A stretch of 64,000 nt of DNA, from contig CM072523.1 of the NCBI GenBank assembly GCA_036898135.1, positions 26,207,462 through 26,271,461 on the forward strand. The letters run 5' to 3'. How positions within the stretch are numbered: the first letter of the stretch is position 1; every line of letters starts with the position of its first letter. Shown piece by piece: positions 9,984-22,262 of the stretch. The position numbers were made by a program, and so were the translations under genes. Source of the stretch: Oncomelania hupensis. Its lineage: Eukaryota > Mollusca > Gastropoda > Littorinimorpha > Pomatiopsidae. The notes beneath the pieces are model-generated. The model saw only the letters and a program-made list of their open reading frames with translations. It was not told the DNA's origin and did no database searches.

Positions 9984-12900
9984 GTAGGCTTAACAGAGGA
10001 TTAGCAGCGTACTTCAGTTAAGACACTGGGCTGCGGTGCAAGGGGCGCATAGGTCTGACACTGATATTCGACATTGACGAGAGATTTTATTGTGTACACA
10101 GGAGTCGGCTTTCTGTAGCGTAATAACTCTTTGTTCGATCATTCACGTCCCAGCGTGTCGCTTTGGCTGCACGTTAAAGAACCCAAGTACTGCGTCAAAA
10201 GAGCAGTTGGTAGACTCACTGCAAGAAGTTGTTTGTAAACATTGGTGAACGAAGTGGGGTGGAATCTGGACCCTCCAGTGTTGTCGTATTTCTTGTTGGC
10301 CAGACAAAGGAACTATAGAGTATTGACCCCTCCTTTTATTATTTTATTTATTTATTTATTTATTTATTTTTATGTAGCCTGCTATGGAATGTCCATGTAA
10401 TCATGTAGCAAAAGGTAAAGGTGTTCCAGCAACCCTTCCGTCATTGGGGAGAGAGGCTTTTGAGACCCCTCTTTTCTCTAGGCCAGCGTAATGGGGGCGG
10501 TGCCCATCTCCTCTCCCTCGTTGCTTTACCTTCCCCGGTTCTAAACGGAGTCCGGTACCTATTTACAGCTGGGTGGACTGGAGTGTGTTGTGAGCTGGTT
10601 TCATTATTCATGTCGTTCGATGGATGCCTTCCTTTAAGCATGGTCACCCTTCCAAGTAGTATCCGGCCCCGACGTTGCTTCACGAAACACTATCCAGCGT
10701 GTGCCCAGATATCTGCGCTACTGAACCCCTCAAATTTGCACCATTGAAGGTTATGAAGTTCATTTGTCTTATGGTGTGTTGACCTGAAACCGGTAAAATC
10801 TATGCCTCGTTACAATGAACCCCAGTGGAGGGGGGGGGGGGGGGGGCCGGCGGTTTCAGTAGACTATAAATCGTATCCCCACTTTCTGGAAAGTGGATGC
10901 TTTAAATTCCCACTGTCGCTGTCTTTCTCCTTTGTTCTTTCTCATTCCTACTCTGTTGTATCAATCTACTATACTATCTTCTTCTTCGCTAGACCAATCA
11001 CCTACATTTTTTCTTGAAAACTCTTCCGGGACAAAACTCCTCATTTGTGTGTGAGGTCTGTTGGATCAGCTTGGGAATATTGGATGCTTTCTGCCAAATG
11101 TTCACTGGGGCTTCCTATAATGTTATTATTTCGCAGTGTAGGCATTTTATTATGTATTTTATTGATATTTTATAATGATGTTTGTATTCTTTTTTTGTTT
11201 TTGTAAACGGGGGTTCATTAAATTAGAGTAGGCCTATAGCCTCAGCGTCCCCGTGGGATGTCTTTATTGTACAGTGACCGGTTGGTGGAGTGCCTTCAGT
11301 GTTACCACTAGGGTTTTTTGAGCAGATCTTTTATGCAGATCAGGGGTGAGTCCGCTTTCAGTAAAGTTGTGGTCTTAATTTTGTGGTCCTGATTCGGCTC
11401 TTTGCAGTCCGCTGGACCCTGTAAGCAATGAATAACTAACTAACTAACGTTACAATGATACACTGATGTTCAGGGTTGGTTTGAGATCCGCGTGTGTCCA
11501 GTGAACAACGTGAAAGCCACGGTGACCCAGGACTGCCTGGACCAGCACGTGCTGACCAGAGCAGACGGGGAAGGACTGCAATACCCCGTGCCAAAGGGAA
11601 AGTACAACGCCTTCTTCAACTACACCGTGCAGCTGCCTCAACATCTTACCTGTACACACTGCGTCCTGCAGTGGAAATATCACACAGGTAAAACAAACAG
11701 ATTTTCCAATAAATGTGCTCTACATAATAACGTTAATATTTTTTAAAATAAGTGATCTTTACATTGATTGGTTAAACCATTTTCTCTCAATATTGATTGG
11801 CTAACATATAACGCAAAACTTGTACAATCAGAAACAATACCGCTAGCGTAACGCAAAGCTTCGCCAATCAGGAACGGCCCAATGTGCTGCCACTTTGACC
11901 AATCAGAAAGCTAGAAAATCATTTCAGATTGTCTGTGAGCTCTAAATTGATACAGCTGCGTGTAATCATTGATTGCTATTTAAATGACGGATTGTGATAC
12001 CCAAACAGAGAAGAAAGTAAAATAACAGAAGGTAAGTACTCCATGAGAGTAAAATCAAACGAAACACAATCACTTGAAACAAGATAAGCCTACTTATAAT
12101 GGCTTACTAGCGCCAAAACCTGATAATTACAAATATCATGAAATAATTACAAATATGATGGAATAATTACAATTATCAAGGGATAATTACAATTATCATT
12201 ACAAAATTATAATTATCTTCCCATGATCATGCATAATTTTCAGTTTTCGCTCTAGCAATCCGCCTGGAAATGCGCCAAAACCGAAAATTGTAATTATCAC
12301 ATAATAATTACAATTTTCACTTCTTAATTAAAATGTTTAGTGATCATGCTTAATTCTGAATAAGGCAGCATACTAGCGCCAAAACGTGCATATACATGTA
12401 TTGGTGATAATAGTAATTAACACGTGTTCTGTGTAATTCACATTATGACGGCCTACTAGCGCCAAAACCTGATAATTACAAATCAGGGCCGGATCCAGGG
12501 GGGGGGGGGGTTACCTGGGTTCCGGAACCCCCCCTGCAAAGTTAAAAAAAAAAAAAAAGATTTTATTTATTGCAAAGAGTTTCAATTTAAAAAAAATGTT
12601 TTAAAAACATTGCAGTTTTTAGTCACTTTTGGTCCAAGGTACAAAGAGTTATTTATAGACAATTCAACGGAAATCCATTTCAAGGGATCCGTTGAAACGT
12701 CCAAAGCATTTTCCCTTTGAAACGACCAAATAACCCAACCCCTAAGCCTAAATTAGTAAATGCAGCCATATTTTCCTGTTCTGGCCGCAAGCCTCTTCCA
12801 GCACATTCATCTTGATACTGCCCTAATCCCCCCAAAACGACTTTTTAGAAATATTAATTAAGATGCTAAGTTGATAATTATGAACACAGCGTTCGTTGCC

Positions 12901-15900
12901 TGGTTTGGTGAAGTTAGCAAAATGGCAAATGCTTTGACAACTGATGTTATTGTTCCTCGTCAAGCATCCCGACAGACTCTCTGTGACAACCAACCTGCGG
13001 CCACTCCAGAAGAATATTTCAAGATTAGCATTGCCATTCCTTTCTTGGAACACCTGTCAACCGAATTGGACCCGAGGTTCAAAAATGCTGACCTAGCAGT
13101 TGATGGTCTCTGTCTGGTGCCAAGCACTTTAATAGACAACCAGGATGGTTTCATGCAGGTTCCAGAAGGGGTGAAGACACTGGCAATGTTGTGGGAGTCT
13201 GGCCTACCAGACAACGCTACCCTTGATGCAGAATACCAACGGTGGGTTTGCAAATGGCGAAGTGCTGCTGGGAATGTGACAGCTATCATCCCATCTACGG
13301 CATCAGAAGCACTGAAACATTGTGACAGGGATTTTTATCCCAACCTGTTCATCATGCTAAAGTACCTTTGCACCCTGCCTGTCACTACTGCCGAGTGTGA
13401 GCGTTCAAACAGTCAGTTGCGCAACCTGAAAAACTACCTGCGCTCCACAATGGGGCAACAGAGGCTCAATGGACTTGCTTTACTGAAAGTGCACAGGGAT
13501 GTTGATATTGACTTCAAAGAGGCAGTGAACTGTTTTGCAGGAAGATACAATTCACAAATGGTACTAATGCCGAGGAACCTAGTGCAGCCAGACTGAAAAT
13601 GAAAGCAGGGCTGTGATGTTCATAAACTACAAGGTAAAGCTTTATACCGTTACCGATCGACAAAAAGTAGTGAATAATAATAGTATACAAAACATCTCTG
13701 CTGATAAATAAATATTTGTGTGTGTGTTGTTTTTTTAAGGGAGGGGCAGAGGATTATTTTTGTACCCTAGAGTTTGTCAGTTCAATTGTTAAAAAAGCTC
13801 AAAGTCCCAGACCATCACAAATGGCTTTTTCAAGGTTCAGATTGCACCAGATTGCACCATTTTGCATCCTTGAAAAAAACATTTCCCGGGGGGGCATGCC
13901 CCCGGACCCCCCTAGAAGGCTCGGCGCTTCGCGCCTTCGCTGAATTTGTAACCCCCCCCTTCGAATTTTCCCAGGTCCGGCCCTGTAATATCATATAATA
14001 ATTAAAAATACCAACAACATATTTACAATGAACACGTACAAATTGTAATTACCAAGTAAAAATTACAATTATCGGTTTGGGCCCATTTCCAGACGGATTG
14101 CTAAAGCCAAACTGAAAATTAAACATGATCACCCGAAGATATTTGTAATTTTTCAATAATTGTAATGAACCCTTGATAATTGTAATTTCCCTATGATATT
14201 TGTAATTATCTCATGATATTTGTAATTATAAGGTTTTAGCGCTAGGAAGGCGTGGTAAATACTAATAATTATTAATTAACACTGTGGATTATTGGTATCT
14301 CTGTAAATTACACAGGTGTTAATTTCAATTATCTCGTGATAATGGTAACTCTCGGTTTTAGCGCTAGAAGGCCGTCATACCTATTATTGCCGTTTTTGTC
14401 TGATATATGTCATTTTACCGTTTCTGCGGTGGTTGTCAGCAACATCAATTCAGATCAGTCATGTCTTCCGTACGTTTTCAGCCAACACATGGGATAAGGA
14501 CGATATCTCAGAGACGTTCTGCTTGGGCTGTGGGCCGCAGGAAGAGTTCTACAACTGTGCTGACATCGAGATCTTACCAGACAAAGTCACCAAGAACAAA
14601 CTGAAGCAGGCGGACACTAGCGTGGACGTTGTTGCTCAAGCCAAGGAATCAGAGCGTGAAAAGAAGACGGCCAAGACGAACGACGTGGCTCCCTCTGTCA
14701 ACAGTTTGGCACAACAACAACAACCACCTTCTCTACAGACAACCAATTTGTCAGATGATCTCAAGACGACCATAGCCACCCTCGCTGAAGCAAAGCAAGA
14801 CAAGAATGTCGAACAAAAAGAGCAAGATGTAGATGTGAAGAGACAATCTCCCGTTGAGAATGAACTGGCGAATGACAAAATTGAAAAGTACAGCAAACAG
14901 ATTTTTACTGTTGAGAACGAGCTGGTGAAGGGCAAAATTGAAGACATTGGGCAAAGCAAGCAGAGGAGCAAAGAAGAGAGTTCTAAGGAGCGTGAGCTGG
15001 TCAAAGGCATTGCCGGGTACTCGGTGAAGGCCAGGCCTCGCGCAGACACTTACAGCTGGCACGCTGCGTCCCCGCTTCACTTTTTTCTGGCGGACAGACA
15101 GCCCGAAGAGTCCACCACGACAGCCGAACAGTCCACCATAACAGCTAAACAGTACACCACAACAGCCAAACAGTCCACCAGAAAGCCAACCACAATAGCC
15201 AGACAATCCACCAAACAGTCTTCGACAACAACAGCCATCCCAAGTACCAACACCAACACTGCAGCACTCCACACAATGCTGCCAAGCTGGGTGGTGCGAA
15301 CAAGTCTTCAACATGTACCACATCATGTAGACACAAAGCACAGGCATTCTAGCACAGACAAGCACAAACAGGCCAACGAGGTAGATCACGACCAGAGTTC
15401 TGTCCGCCAAGCAGCTTCTGTCAACCAATCACATTCTGTCAACCAAGCAAGTTCTGTTCCTCACGGATCTGCTACCAACCAAGCAACTTCTTTGAACCAA
15501 GCAGCTTCTGGGAAACCAGCCGACGCCATTGGGCGAGCGAGAAAGACTAGTGCACCACGCATGCCTCAACCTTATCACACTCAGCTGGACTCCATGGAGA
15601 CACGACGTCAGAAGTTCCACGACAGTCTGTGGCGCCATCTGCACGGCTCACGGCACGAGCAGCCATCTGCTTCTGTCACTTCTACCACCACCACAATCGC
15701 AACCACCGCCATTATCCCCACCACACCATCACCATTCCGGTAGGCACGGCTGACTCAGCTGTTTTTTGTGTTTTTTAATTTCCCTAGGTGCGTTAACTTC
15801 TTGGAATATTGTGCTTTTAGGTGAAACCAGTGTATCAGCTTTTAGGATGCAATCACAACAACGATGTTGATATTATTGTAATTTTAACAAAATATGACTC

Positions 15901-17165
15901 GCATGCTCAAGGTTATAAAATCTATTAATCAAAACTTGCAATTTTTGCGGAAAGTGAATATTTTTTTTTGTCTGTGTTTAATTGAAAGTGAAAATTGTGT
16001 TATTGTAGGCCTACTAAAACCTAGGCAAATAGGCGTGACTCGTTGACTTCTTTGGACAACGCGATGCCATATGCATGGCAGGCTGCCCGTAATAACTTTA
16101 GTCCCCATAGTGACCGACGAGTGTGACTTGTATGTAATGGGTGTGTCGTGTTGTTTCAGGGCCGCCAGTAGTACGGGTACCACGTGCAGCACGCCACCAG
16201 AGCCCGTGACGACCAGTACACCACGTGATGCAGGAGACGGCCGCTCGCGACTGCTGCGGACACTGCGCTTGCTGAGGCAAAGGAAGGCGGACCAGTCTGG
16301 ACAGGCTGCTGAAGGAACAAACAGAGACGATAGAGAAGACGCCAAAGAGAAAGACAGACATGCGCCAGAGCAGGATTCGTACAGCTACAAGCCAGCAGTG
16401 TTGAACAGCAGTCCTTGGTGGCGTCATTATAGCGATGTGTTGTGGTCTCCACACCTTCACGGGCCACGTCGTGGCTTTGCTCGCTCCTTGCAGTGCCGGG
16501 CTACCGTCAGCCTGTCGGGCGGCATGGATCAGTGGTGTACGGCTAACTGCAACGCCAACTACTGTCCGGCTCCGCTCTGCGTTTGCAAGCCCGCCGTAGA
16601 CGTCTTGGTGGCCCCGCCGCATTATGACACCGGGTCCTCCTACGACTTTGACTCCGCACCTCTGGTGGGCCCGATCCAGCCCTACAAACGCTCCAACCTG
16701 TATCGCACCGTGGTGCCGCATCGAAGTTATGGCCAAGACAACGGTGAGAACGTGCATAGCAACGGACACGCCGTGTCACCCTTCGCTGACAGACGGCAGA
16801 CAGAGAGAGCGCGGCCGGAGGCCTACAGTGGCAGTGTCAGCAGAGACCACTACAGCGGTCACGTGAGCAACTTAGCCCGAGACAACGCCGGCAGGGGTGT
16901 ATACGGAGATAACAGTGAAATGTATGGCAGTAATACTGATAGAGAACTGTACGGTAGTGACACGGGCAGGCAGCACTTCGGTCACAAACAGCCGTACAGC
17001 GGCCAGGTACAGTATCAATGGGGCAGTCACCACACACGGAACACGATGGTGTGTAGGGCTATAGGGCACTACGCTGGTCTGCCGGAGTACGACGCATGGT
17101 GCACCAACAACTGTGCTCAGGCCATGTGCCCGCTCTTCATGTGCACCTGTCAACACCTCTTCTAA
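9819..17165 (+). CDS. AA15-type lytic polysaccharide monooxygenase, 5' partial, long C-terminal extension
   Basis: Four exons, joined in phase, give 880 residues to a TAA stop: 9819-9983, 11474-11687, 14482-15739, 16160-17165. All have AG/GT borders. Residues 1-157 match the AA15 copper monooxygenase core: CGVCGDPY, PRDHEAGGK, TANH, CVLQWKYHT and GCGPQEEFYNCADI. His54 of TANH fits the second copper-brace histidine, and the Tyr of EEFYNCADI fits the axial position. AA15 enzymes are secreted and oxidatively cleave chitin or cellulose. The exon(s) for the signal peptide and N-terminal catalytic His were not found and may lie before base 1. After the core come about 500 residues of Lys/Glu-, Thr/Gln- and Ser/Asn-rich sequence, then two related Cys modules (about 657-690 and 843-878). 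An AATAAA lies at 18244-18249. Confidence 0.85.
10405..10705 (+). repeat. R2 interspersed repeat, copy 2 (intronic)
   Basis: Direct repeat of 9355-9690, starting near GGTAAAGGTGTTCC and ending near AAACACTATCCAGCG. It lies in the first visible AA15 intron. The remainder of that intron up to 10405 is unique and contains a (TTTA)n stretch at about 10340-10372. Confidence 0.7.
10846..11449 (+). repeat. R1 interspersed repeat, copy B (intronic, variant tail)
   Basis: Aligns with copy A from the CAGTATAAATAGTATCCCC-like segment onward. The 3' tail is the variant TTGCAGTCCGCTGGACCC ending in (AACT)n at about 11430-11449, 25 bp before the next exon. Confidence 0.8.
11474..11687 (+). CDS. AA15 exon b: central core
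   Basis: Acceptor TGTTCAG, donor GTAAAA; 214 bp, phase 0 in and phase 1 out. Encodes GWFEIRVCPVNNVK, QDCLDQHVL, a YPVPKG turn and CTHCVLQWKYHT, all typical of the AA15 core. Confidence 0.85.
12484..13985 (+). mobile_element. Internally deleted hAT transposon
   Basis: The ends are CAGGGCCGGATCC and its imperfect inverse GGTCCGGCCCTG, with G-run and C-run subterminal sequence. It carries the C-terminal part of a hAT transposase. The two flanking octamers (TTACAAAT, TAATATCA) do not match, so no 8-bp target duplication can be claimed. Confidence 0.75.
12880..13596 (+). pseudogene. hAT transposase, C-terminal fragment with dimerisation domain
   Basis: Open from an internal ATG at 12880 to TGA at 13596, about 238 residues. 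Recognisable hAT C-terminal features are EEYFKISIAIPFLEHL, ELDPRF, the LCTLPVTTAECERSNSQLR segment and LRSTMGQQRLNGLALL, typical of the hAT dimerisation domain. The N-terminal BED finger and most of the catalytic RNase H-like region are absent. It could not catalyse transposition as it stands. Confidence 0.8.
14482..15739 (+). CDS. AA15 exon c: end of catalytic core plus low-complexity linker
   Basis: Acceptor TTTTCAG at 14481, donor GTAGGC at 15740; phase 1 in, phase 2 out. Only the first 30 or so residues belong to the enzyme core, ending at NCADIEI. Then come a Lys/Glu-rich stretch with two ENEL(A/V) repeats (about 14855-14935), a Thr/Gln/Lys array of the TTAKQST type (about 15110-15230) and a Ser/Asn/Gln array of the SVNQ(A/S) type (about 15410-15520). 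These look like flexible, heavily modified or matrix-associated linkers. Confidence 0.75.
16160..17165 (+). CDS. AA15 exon d: Gly/Ser/Tyr-rich tail with two cysteine modules
   Basis: Acceptor TTGTTTCAG at 16159; phase 2 in; ends at TAA 17163-17165. The first Cys module has CRATV, MDQWCTANCNANYCP and LCVC. The second has CRAIG, YDAWCTNNCAQAMCP and FMCTC. Between them lies a YGSxTxRELYGS-like Gly/Ser/Tyr/Arg-rich segment. The two modules share a pattern C-x-A...WC-x2-NC-x4/5-CP-x2/3-C-x-C. I have no named domain for it. Confidence 0.75.
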
Positions 17166-18335
17166 AACTGGGTGTGCACCTGCCAACACCTCTTCAAACA
17201 CTATTACTGTCATCATGTACACCTGACAATATCTCTTCTGTCATGATCATCTCCGTGAAAAGGCTGCATACTGCATTTCTAGACCGTGATCTAGAGCTCC
17301 TTTTGCGAACCTTGCTTAGACTCCAGGCTCTTTTGAGTGTTGTGGTGGTTTACCTGCCAACTGACTATGCCTCATAATTCACTAGCGTCTGCAGTGGACG
17401 TTTCTGACGCAAAGACGCCCCTTATGTGCCAACACCTGCACGGACACCTACTGTCGATGTCCCTGGGCGAAATCGTCCATTAGAGGGCTAAGACTAACGA
17501 GCTTGAATACAGGTGAAAACAATGACAGTGAACCTGTGAAACTCATCGCCTAAATGCGTCTTGAGTAACGTGCGTTTTTATCTTCACCGTGGTTTGCGCC
17601 TTGGGAAGCTGAAAAGGACGCTATTATTATAATAATTGATTCGTGATTGAAGTTCAAGTATTCTTAAAGTCTAGTCTGATCATGCAGGTGAGAAAACGGT
17701 GTCTTGAACTTGAAGCAAAACGAACGCAAATCTGAGACTTGGTAAACAAGTCAAGAACAGTTACGTGTGAGACACTGCAGAAAAACATACACGAAAACGT
17801 AATGTACGTTTTCTTCTCTGCTGCACCATGGGAACAAATGCGACTAAGACAGATGAAACCATACTCAGTGACGGGGATCTCTATGCAATATGCGATAGTG
17901 CACATGCATAAGATCACTGACCCTGGTACCGTGTGACCGTGCACAATAACTACTTTAAGCTTTACGCAGGTGCAAGTTTAAGTGGTTAGGAGAATGGAAT
18001 TTAATTATATTCTTAAAACTGGGACCGACACAAAAGGCTGAAGAAGACGCCAATAATATTGACTGAAGCCAAAGAATGTTAGCCACGTACCAAACCTTAT
18101 TTGCTGAGGGCAACATGAACTCTGGGGCTAAGCCAGGGAAAGAATCTTCGATTACACTACTGCGACTTTTGAACTGGGGCAGCTTGAATTGCCTAGAACA
18201 TTATTTATTGATGTCATCAAGCCTCTTTGTTTAGACACGAAAGAATAAAGAAGAGGCCTGAAATCAACAGAGTTTACCTGTGCGACTCAAATAATCAGTT
18301 TCGTGATTTACGTTCTTGCTAAATAGCACGGTGAT
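17166..18335 (+). other. Probable 3' UTR of the AA15 gene
   Basis: No convincing reading frame. An AATAAA at 18244-18249 followed by GA-rich sequence is a good candidate polyadenylation signal. The first 40 bases after the stop repeat the phrase TGCACCTG(C/T)CAACACCTCTTC from the last codons, a small local duplication. Confidence 0.55.
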
Positions 18336-18339
18336 TACA

Positions 18340-19745
18340 GGCTGTGAAGAGGCTGACAAGTGTTAAACAGCCTAAGGTCTCCACGATTCTAAGCAAGTCT
18401 GGCATATGCCTTACAGAAGAACAAGAAGTCTTGGATCGATGGAAAGAGTACTGCTCTGATCTTTACAACCACACACCAAATGGAGACCCATCTGTTCTAG
18501 CACGTCCCCAGAACAGAGAAGAATTTTTAATTCTCCAAGAACAAGTTGAGGCAGCGGTAGTGCTAAATTGCTTCAAGCCCGCACCATTATTTGTAAAGAT
18601 CTGGCAGAGTGGGGAGTGACCTACACCATGGACCCAGTTGCTTGTCATCACTCTTCCCAAAAAGGAGTGTGAAAATTACACCATCAGCCTCATCAGCCAT
18701 CCCAGGAAGGTTCTCCTGAAAATAATACTCAACAAGTTGAAATCCCAAGCCGAATAAATCATAGCTTAAGAACAAGCAGGATTAAGGGCAGAATGAAGTA
18801 TCACTGAACAGATTTCCAACCTCAGAATAATCTGCGAGAAATACCTACAGCACCAACAACATCTTTATCATGTGTTTGTAGACTTCAAGAAAGCGTTTGA
18901 CCCAGTCTGGCATACAGCTCTGTGGGCAACCATGAGAGTGTACAACATCAGCCCTAAAATTATTAAAGTCATCAAAAGCCTGTATGACAAGGCTACCAGT
19001 GCAGTCCTCCATAACAGCGCCATCGGAAACTGGTTCAGAACAACAATCGGTGTGCTTCAAGAATGCCTACTCTCTCCAACATTTCAACATCTTCCTATAA
19101 CGCATCATGTCAGATGCCTTTGCAGATCACGAAGACACAGTCAGAATAGGGGATAGAGCAATCTGCAACCTCCGTTTTGCGGATGACATTGATGGATTGG
19201 CTGGAGAAGGACAAGAACTTAAGCAGCTGGTACAGATGCTTGACATCACTTCCAGAGCCAGTGGAATGGAAATAAGTGCAAAAAAGGCCAAAATAATGAC
19301 CAACAACACCAATCTTATGGCATCAACGCGAACATCAAAGTCCAAGGCCAATTCCTCAACACAGTGCATAGCTTTAAATATTTAGAAATCATTGTATCAA
19401 ACAAAGGGTCCCGACAGGGTCCTCTCCAGGATCGCAAAAGCAACTGCTGCCCTGACAAGGTTGAAGCCCATTTGGAAAGTCAGGACCATCAGTCTACATT
19501 CCAAGGTAAGGCTGCTGCGCTCCTTTGTCATCTCCATCTTCCTATACGCTTGCGAAACATGGATCCTCACAGCAGACCTACAACGACGAATACAAAGCAT
19601 GGAGATGAGGTGCTACAGAAGACTTCTGGGCATTTCCTATACTCAGCACAAAGCACCAAGCGTTAATTTGGGTATATTTGGCTCTCTCCACAAACGGGGG
19701 GCTAATAAAGTGGCGAGGCAGAGATGGGTATCACAGCCATAAACC
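18340..19745 (+). pseudogene. Decayed LINE reverse transcriptase
   Basis: Fragments in successive frames keep the order of a non-LTR RT: LTEEQEVLDRWKEYCSDLYN (about 18410), VFVDFKKAFDPVWHTALWAT (about 18871), NLRFADDIDGLAGE with the catalytic FADD (about 19165), KAKIMTNN, then ISIFLYACETWILTADLQRR and MEMRCYRRLLGISY (about 19530-19640). Several frameshifts and stops separate them. The 5' end is truncated. The C-terminal type matches the short fragment at 60962-61281. Clade left open. Confidence 0.8.
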
Positions 19746-20710
19746 TGGCTCTGAGAAAAAAGAGATCCTTAACAGTAACCTTTCTCCCCAGTTCATCCAG
19801 TTGTGAATGGGGACCTGACTCTCTTCAGAAAAGAAAAAGATAATCACCTTTATGAAACTGACCCTGAAAAAAAGGAATGTCCCTACGCTTAAAACTTCGT
19901 GTCCCTTACATGACAACTTAAAAGATCATGGGAACCCTCTGCCTCATCTTACGATCTTACAAAGAGGCAAAAACTAAAAGCCCAACTCATTAATGTATAT
20001 ATTATAATTATGGGGAAAAGGATTTGTTAAGTAAATGTTTGTATTGTTTCATTTTGTTACACTTTGTACTGATGTATAAAACAATATTCAATGATTCACG
20101 GTTTAGTTTTTGTATCATTTTCTACCTTCTAAGCTGAATAAAGAAAAAAAATTGATTGTAAAATGTGTGTTTCTGTGTATGTTGTTGCTATCATCTTCAT
20201 TGCTCAGCAAGGCACAGACAAAGAGAGATATATAAATCAATAGAAAAATTAAGTGCACACAAGCAACTATCACCATCATCATCGACTACAATGATACCAC
20301 CACCACAACCAGACAACATGCATACAAATCATAACAATGGAAGGCACCAAAAGGTCGCTTCAATTTTCTCTTGATATCGATATGTCATCCAACTTTACAA
20401 TTACAGCATAATTATATAATACAGCAGTGTGAATATAGTTATTGTGGTACATTAATTGTCACCACAACCTTTTTTTTTAAATTATGAAATAAATTAGAAT
20501 GGATACAAAATAATTATCACAACTTTTGAAATACAATAAAACAGAATATACACGCCTGTTTGTTTAAAAACAATTTTTTTTAAATTGGATACTTAGGTAT
20601 ATAGTAGTATTCACCCTGAAAGCATTTTCTTCTTTCACAAACATGTCCTAAAATGGTATCTTACGATGAACACTGGTAGTAATCATATGCTGCATCCACA
20701 CAACACACAC
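19746..20710. other. No gene seen
   Basis: AT-rich sequence, perhaps the rest of the LINE 3' region. An AATAAA occurs at about 20138. Short CA-rich simple repeats begin at about 20700. No supportable coding sequence. Confidence 0.5.
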
Positions 20711-21002
20711 ACACAGCACACACCTACACACACACACAAACACATACAGTCCTGAAAGAGCACTCAATACATGTTAAAAAAAAAAAAACACTTACAAACA
20801 ACACACCCCACACACATCAATGTAAAAAATAATTCCATAATGAACACCTGTTCTAGGAATAATGCATGATCAGTGCACATTACACATGCAAGCAGGTGTA
20901 TACAGATGATTCATACAAATAATTCTATTACAGGCGTTGATGATGTTTTTCACACACACACACCCACCCACGCACACACACCCACACCCATGTGTATATG
21001 GT

Positions 21003-21582
21003 TACATTACATTACATTACATTGTTGCTTTAGGTCCAGTGGACTCTTCCGAGCCAAATCAGGACCGGACAACCCCAATCCGCATAAAAGATCTGCTGAA
21101 ACAACCCTAGTGGGAAAACTGAATGCCCTCCACCAGCCAGTCACTTTACAATAAAGACATCCCACGCAGGGGACGGCTGAGGCTTCACCCCAACTTATCA
21201 AACCCCCGTTTACCAAAACAAAATAGAATACAAACATCATTATAAATGATCAACAAAACACATACATATAAAATGCCTACATTGCTAAATAATAACATCA
21301 TAGGAAGCCCTAGTGACCACCTGGCAGAAAGCGTCCAATATTCCCAAGCTGATCCAACAGACCTCATACACAAACAAGGAGTCTTGTCCCGGAAGAGTTT
21401 TCAAGAAAAAAGGTAGGAGACTGGTCTAGCGAAGAAGACGATAGTATAGCAGATTGATAGAACAGAGCAGGAATGAGAAAGAGCAAATGAGAAAGACAGC
21501 GACAGTGGGAATTTAAAGCACTAAATTTCCAGAAAGTGGGGATACTATTTATACTGAAACCCCCGGCACCCCAACGGGGGTA
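21003..21582 (-). repeat. R1 interspersed repeat, copy C
   Basis: Reverse complement of copy A from its tail (here TACATTACATTACATTG then TTGCTTTAGGTCCAGTGGAC) to the CCCCGGCACCCCAACGGGGG end. Confidence 0.8.
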
Positions 21583-21919
21583 CACACAGCACACACACAA
21601 ACACATACACACAGTCCTGAAAGAGCACTCAATACATGTAAAAAATCCCACTTACAAACAACACACCCCACACACATCAATGTAAAAAATAATTCCATAA
21701 TGAACACCTGTTCTAGGAATAATGCATGATCAGTGCACATTACACATATACAGATGATTCATACAAATAATTCTATTACAGGCGTTGATGATGTTTTTCA
21801 CACACACACACACACCCACACACGCACGCACACCCACACATCCACACATGTGTATATGGTGCCAAACGGGGACCTTGACGAATTTATTCTATTTATAGCC
21901 AAAGGACTCGATAAAACCA

Positions 21920-22262
21920 TTTCAACATCATTATAAAATATCAACAAAACATATACATATAAAATGCCTACATTGCCAAATAATAACATCATAGGAAGCC
22001 CCAGTTACCATTTGGCAGAAAGTGTCCAATATTCCCAAGCTGATCCAACAGACCTCACACACAAATGAGGAGTATTGTCCCGGAAGAGTTTTCAAGAAAA
22101 AAGGTAGGTGACTGGTCTAGCGAAGAAGAAGATAGTACAGTAGATTGAAAGAACAGAGTAGGGATGAGAAAGAACAAAGGAGAAAAAACAGTGATAGTGG
22201 GAATTTAAAGCACTAAATTTCCAGAAAGTGGGGATACTATTTATACTGAATAAATTTATACT
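21920..22262 (-). repeat. R1 interspersed repeat, copy C2 (truncated)
   Basis: Matches the middle part of R1 (AAATGCCTACATTGCCAAAT to TACTATTTATACTGAA) and lacks the tail region present in copy C. Confidence 0.75.

Larger units (their letters stand above)
12098..14370. mobile_element. AT-rich MITE-like block with ACTAGCGCCAAAACC ends
   Basis: TACTAGCGCCAAAACC occurs near 12105, 12371 and 12455. Its reverse complement (GGTTTTAGCGCTAG) occurs near 14231 and 14354. Adjacent AATTACAAATATCATG-type phrases recur several times in both orientations. This looks like one or more MITEs of a single family inserted into each other and then hit by the hAT element at 12484-13985. Confidence 0.5.
20711..22262. 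repeat. Tandem duplication of an approx. 870-bp unit
   Basis: Unit 1 (about 20711-21580) and unit 2 (about 21583-22262) share a 250-bp unique segment (landmarks TCCTGAAAGAGCACTCAATA, GGCGTTGATGATGTTTTTC) followed by an R1 copy on the minus strand. Unit 2 lacks the distal R1 part. Confidence 0.75.

Noticed and set aside
12476..13993. 8-bp target duplication for the hAT element
   Set aside because: The flanking octamers TTACAAAT and TAATATCA do not match.
14636..15428. Minus-strand frames of 137 and 225 codons
   Set aside because: Shadow of the plus-strand AA15 exon c low-complexity region.
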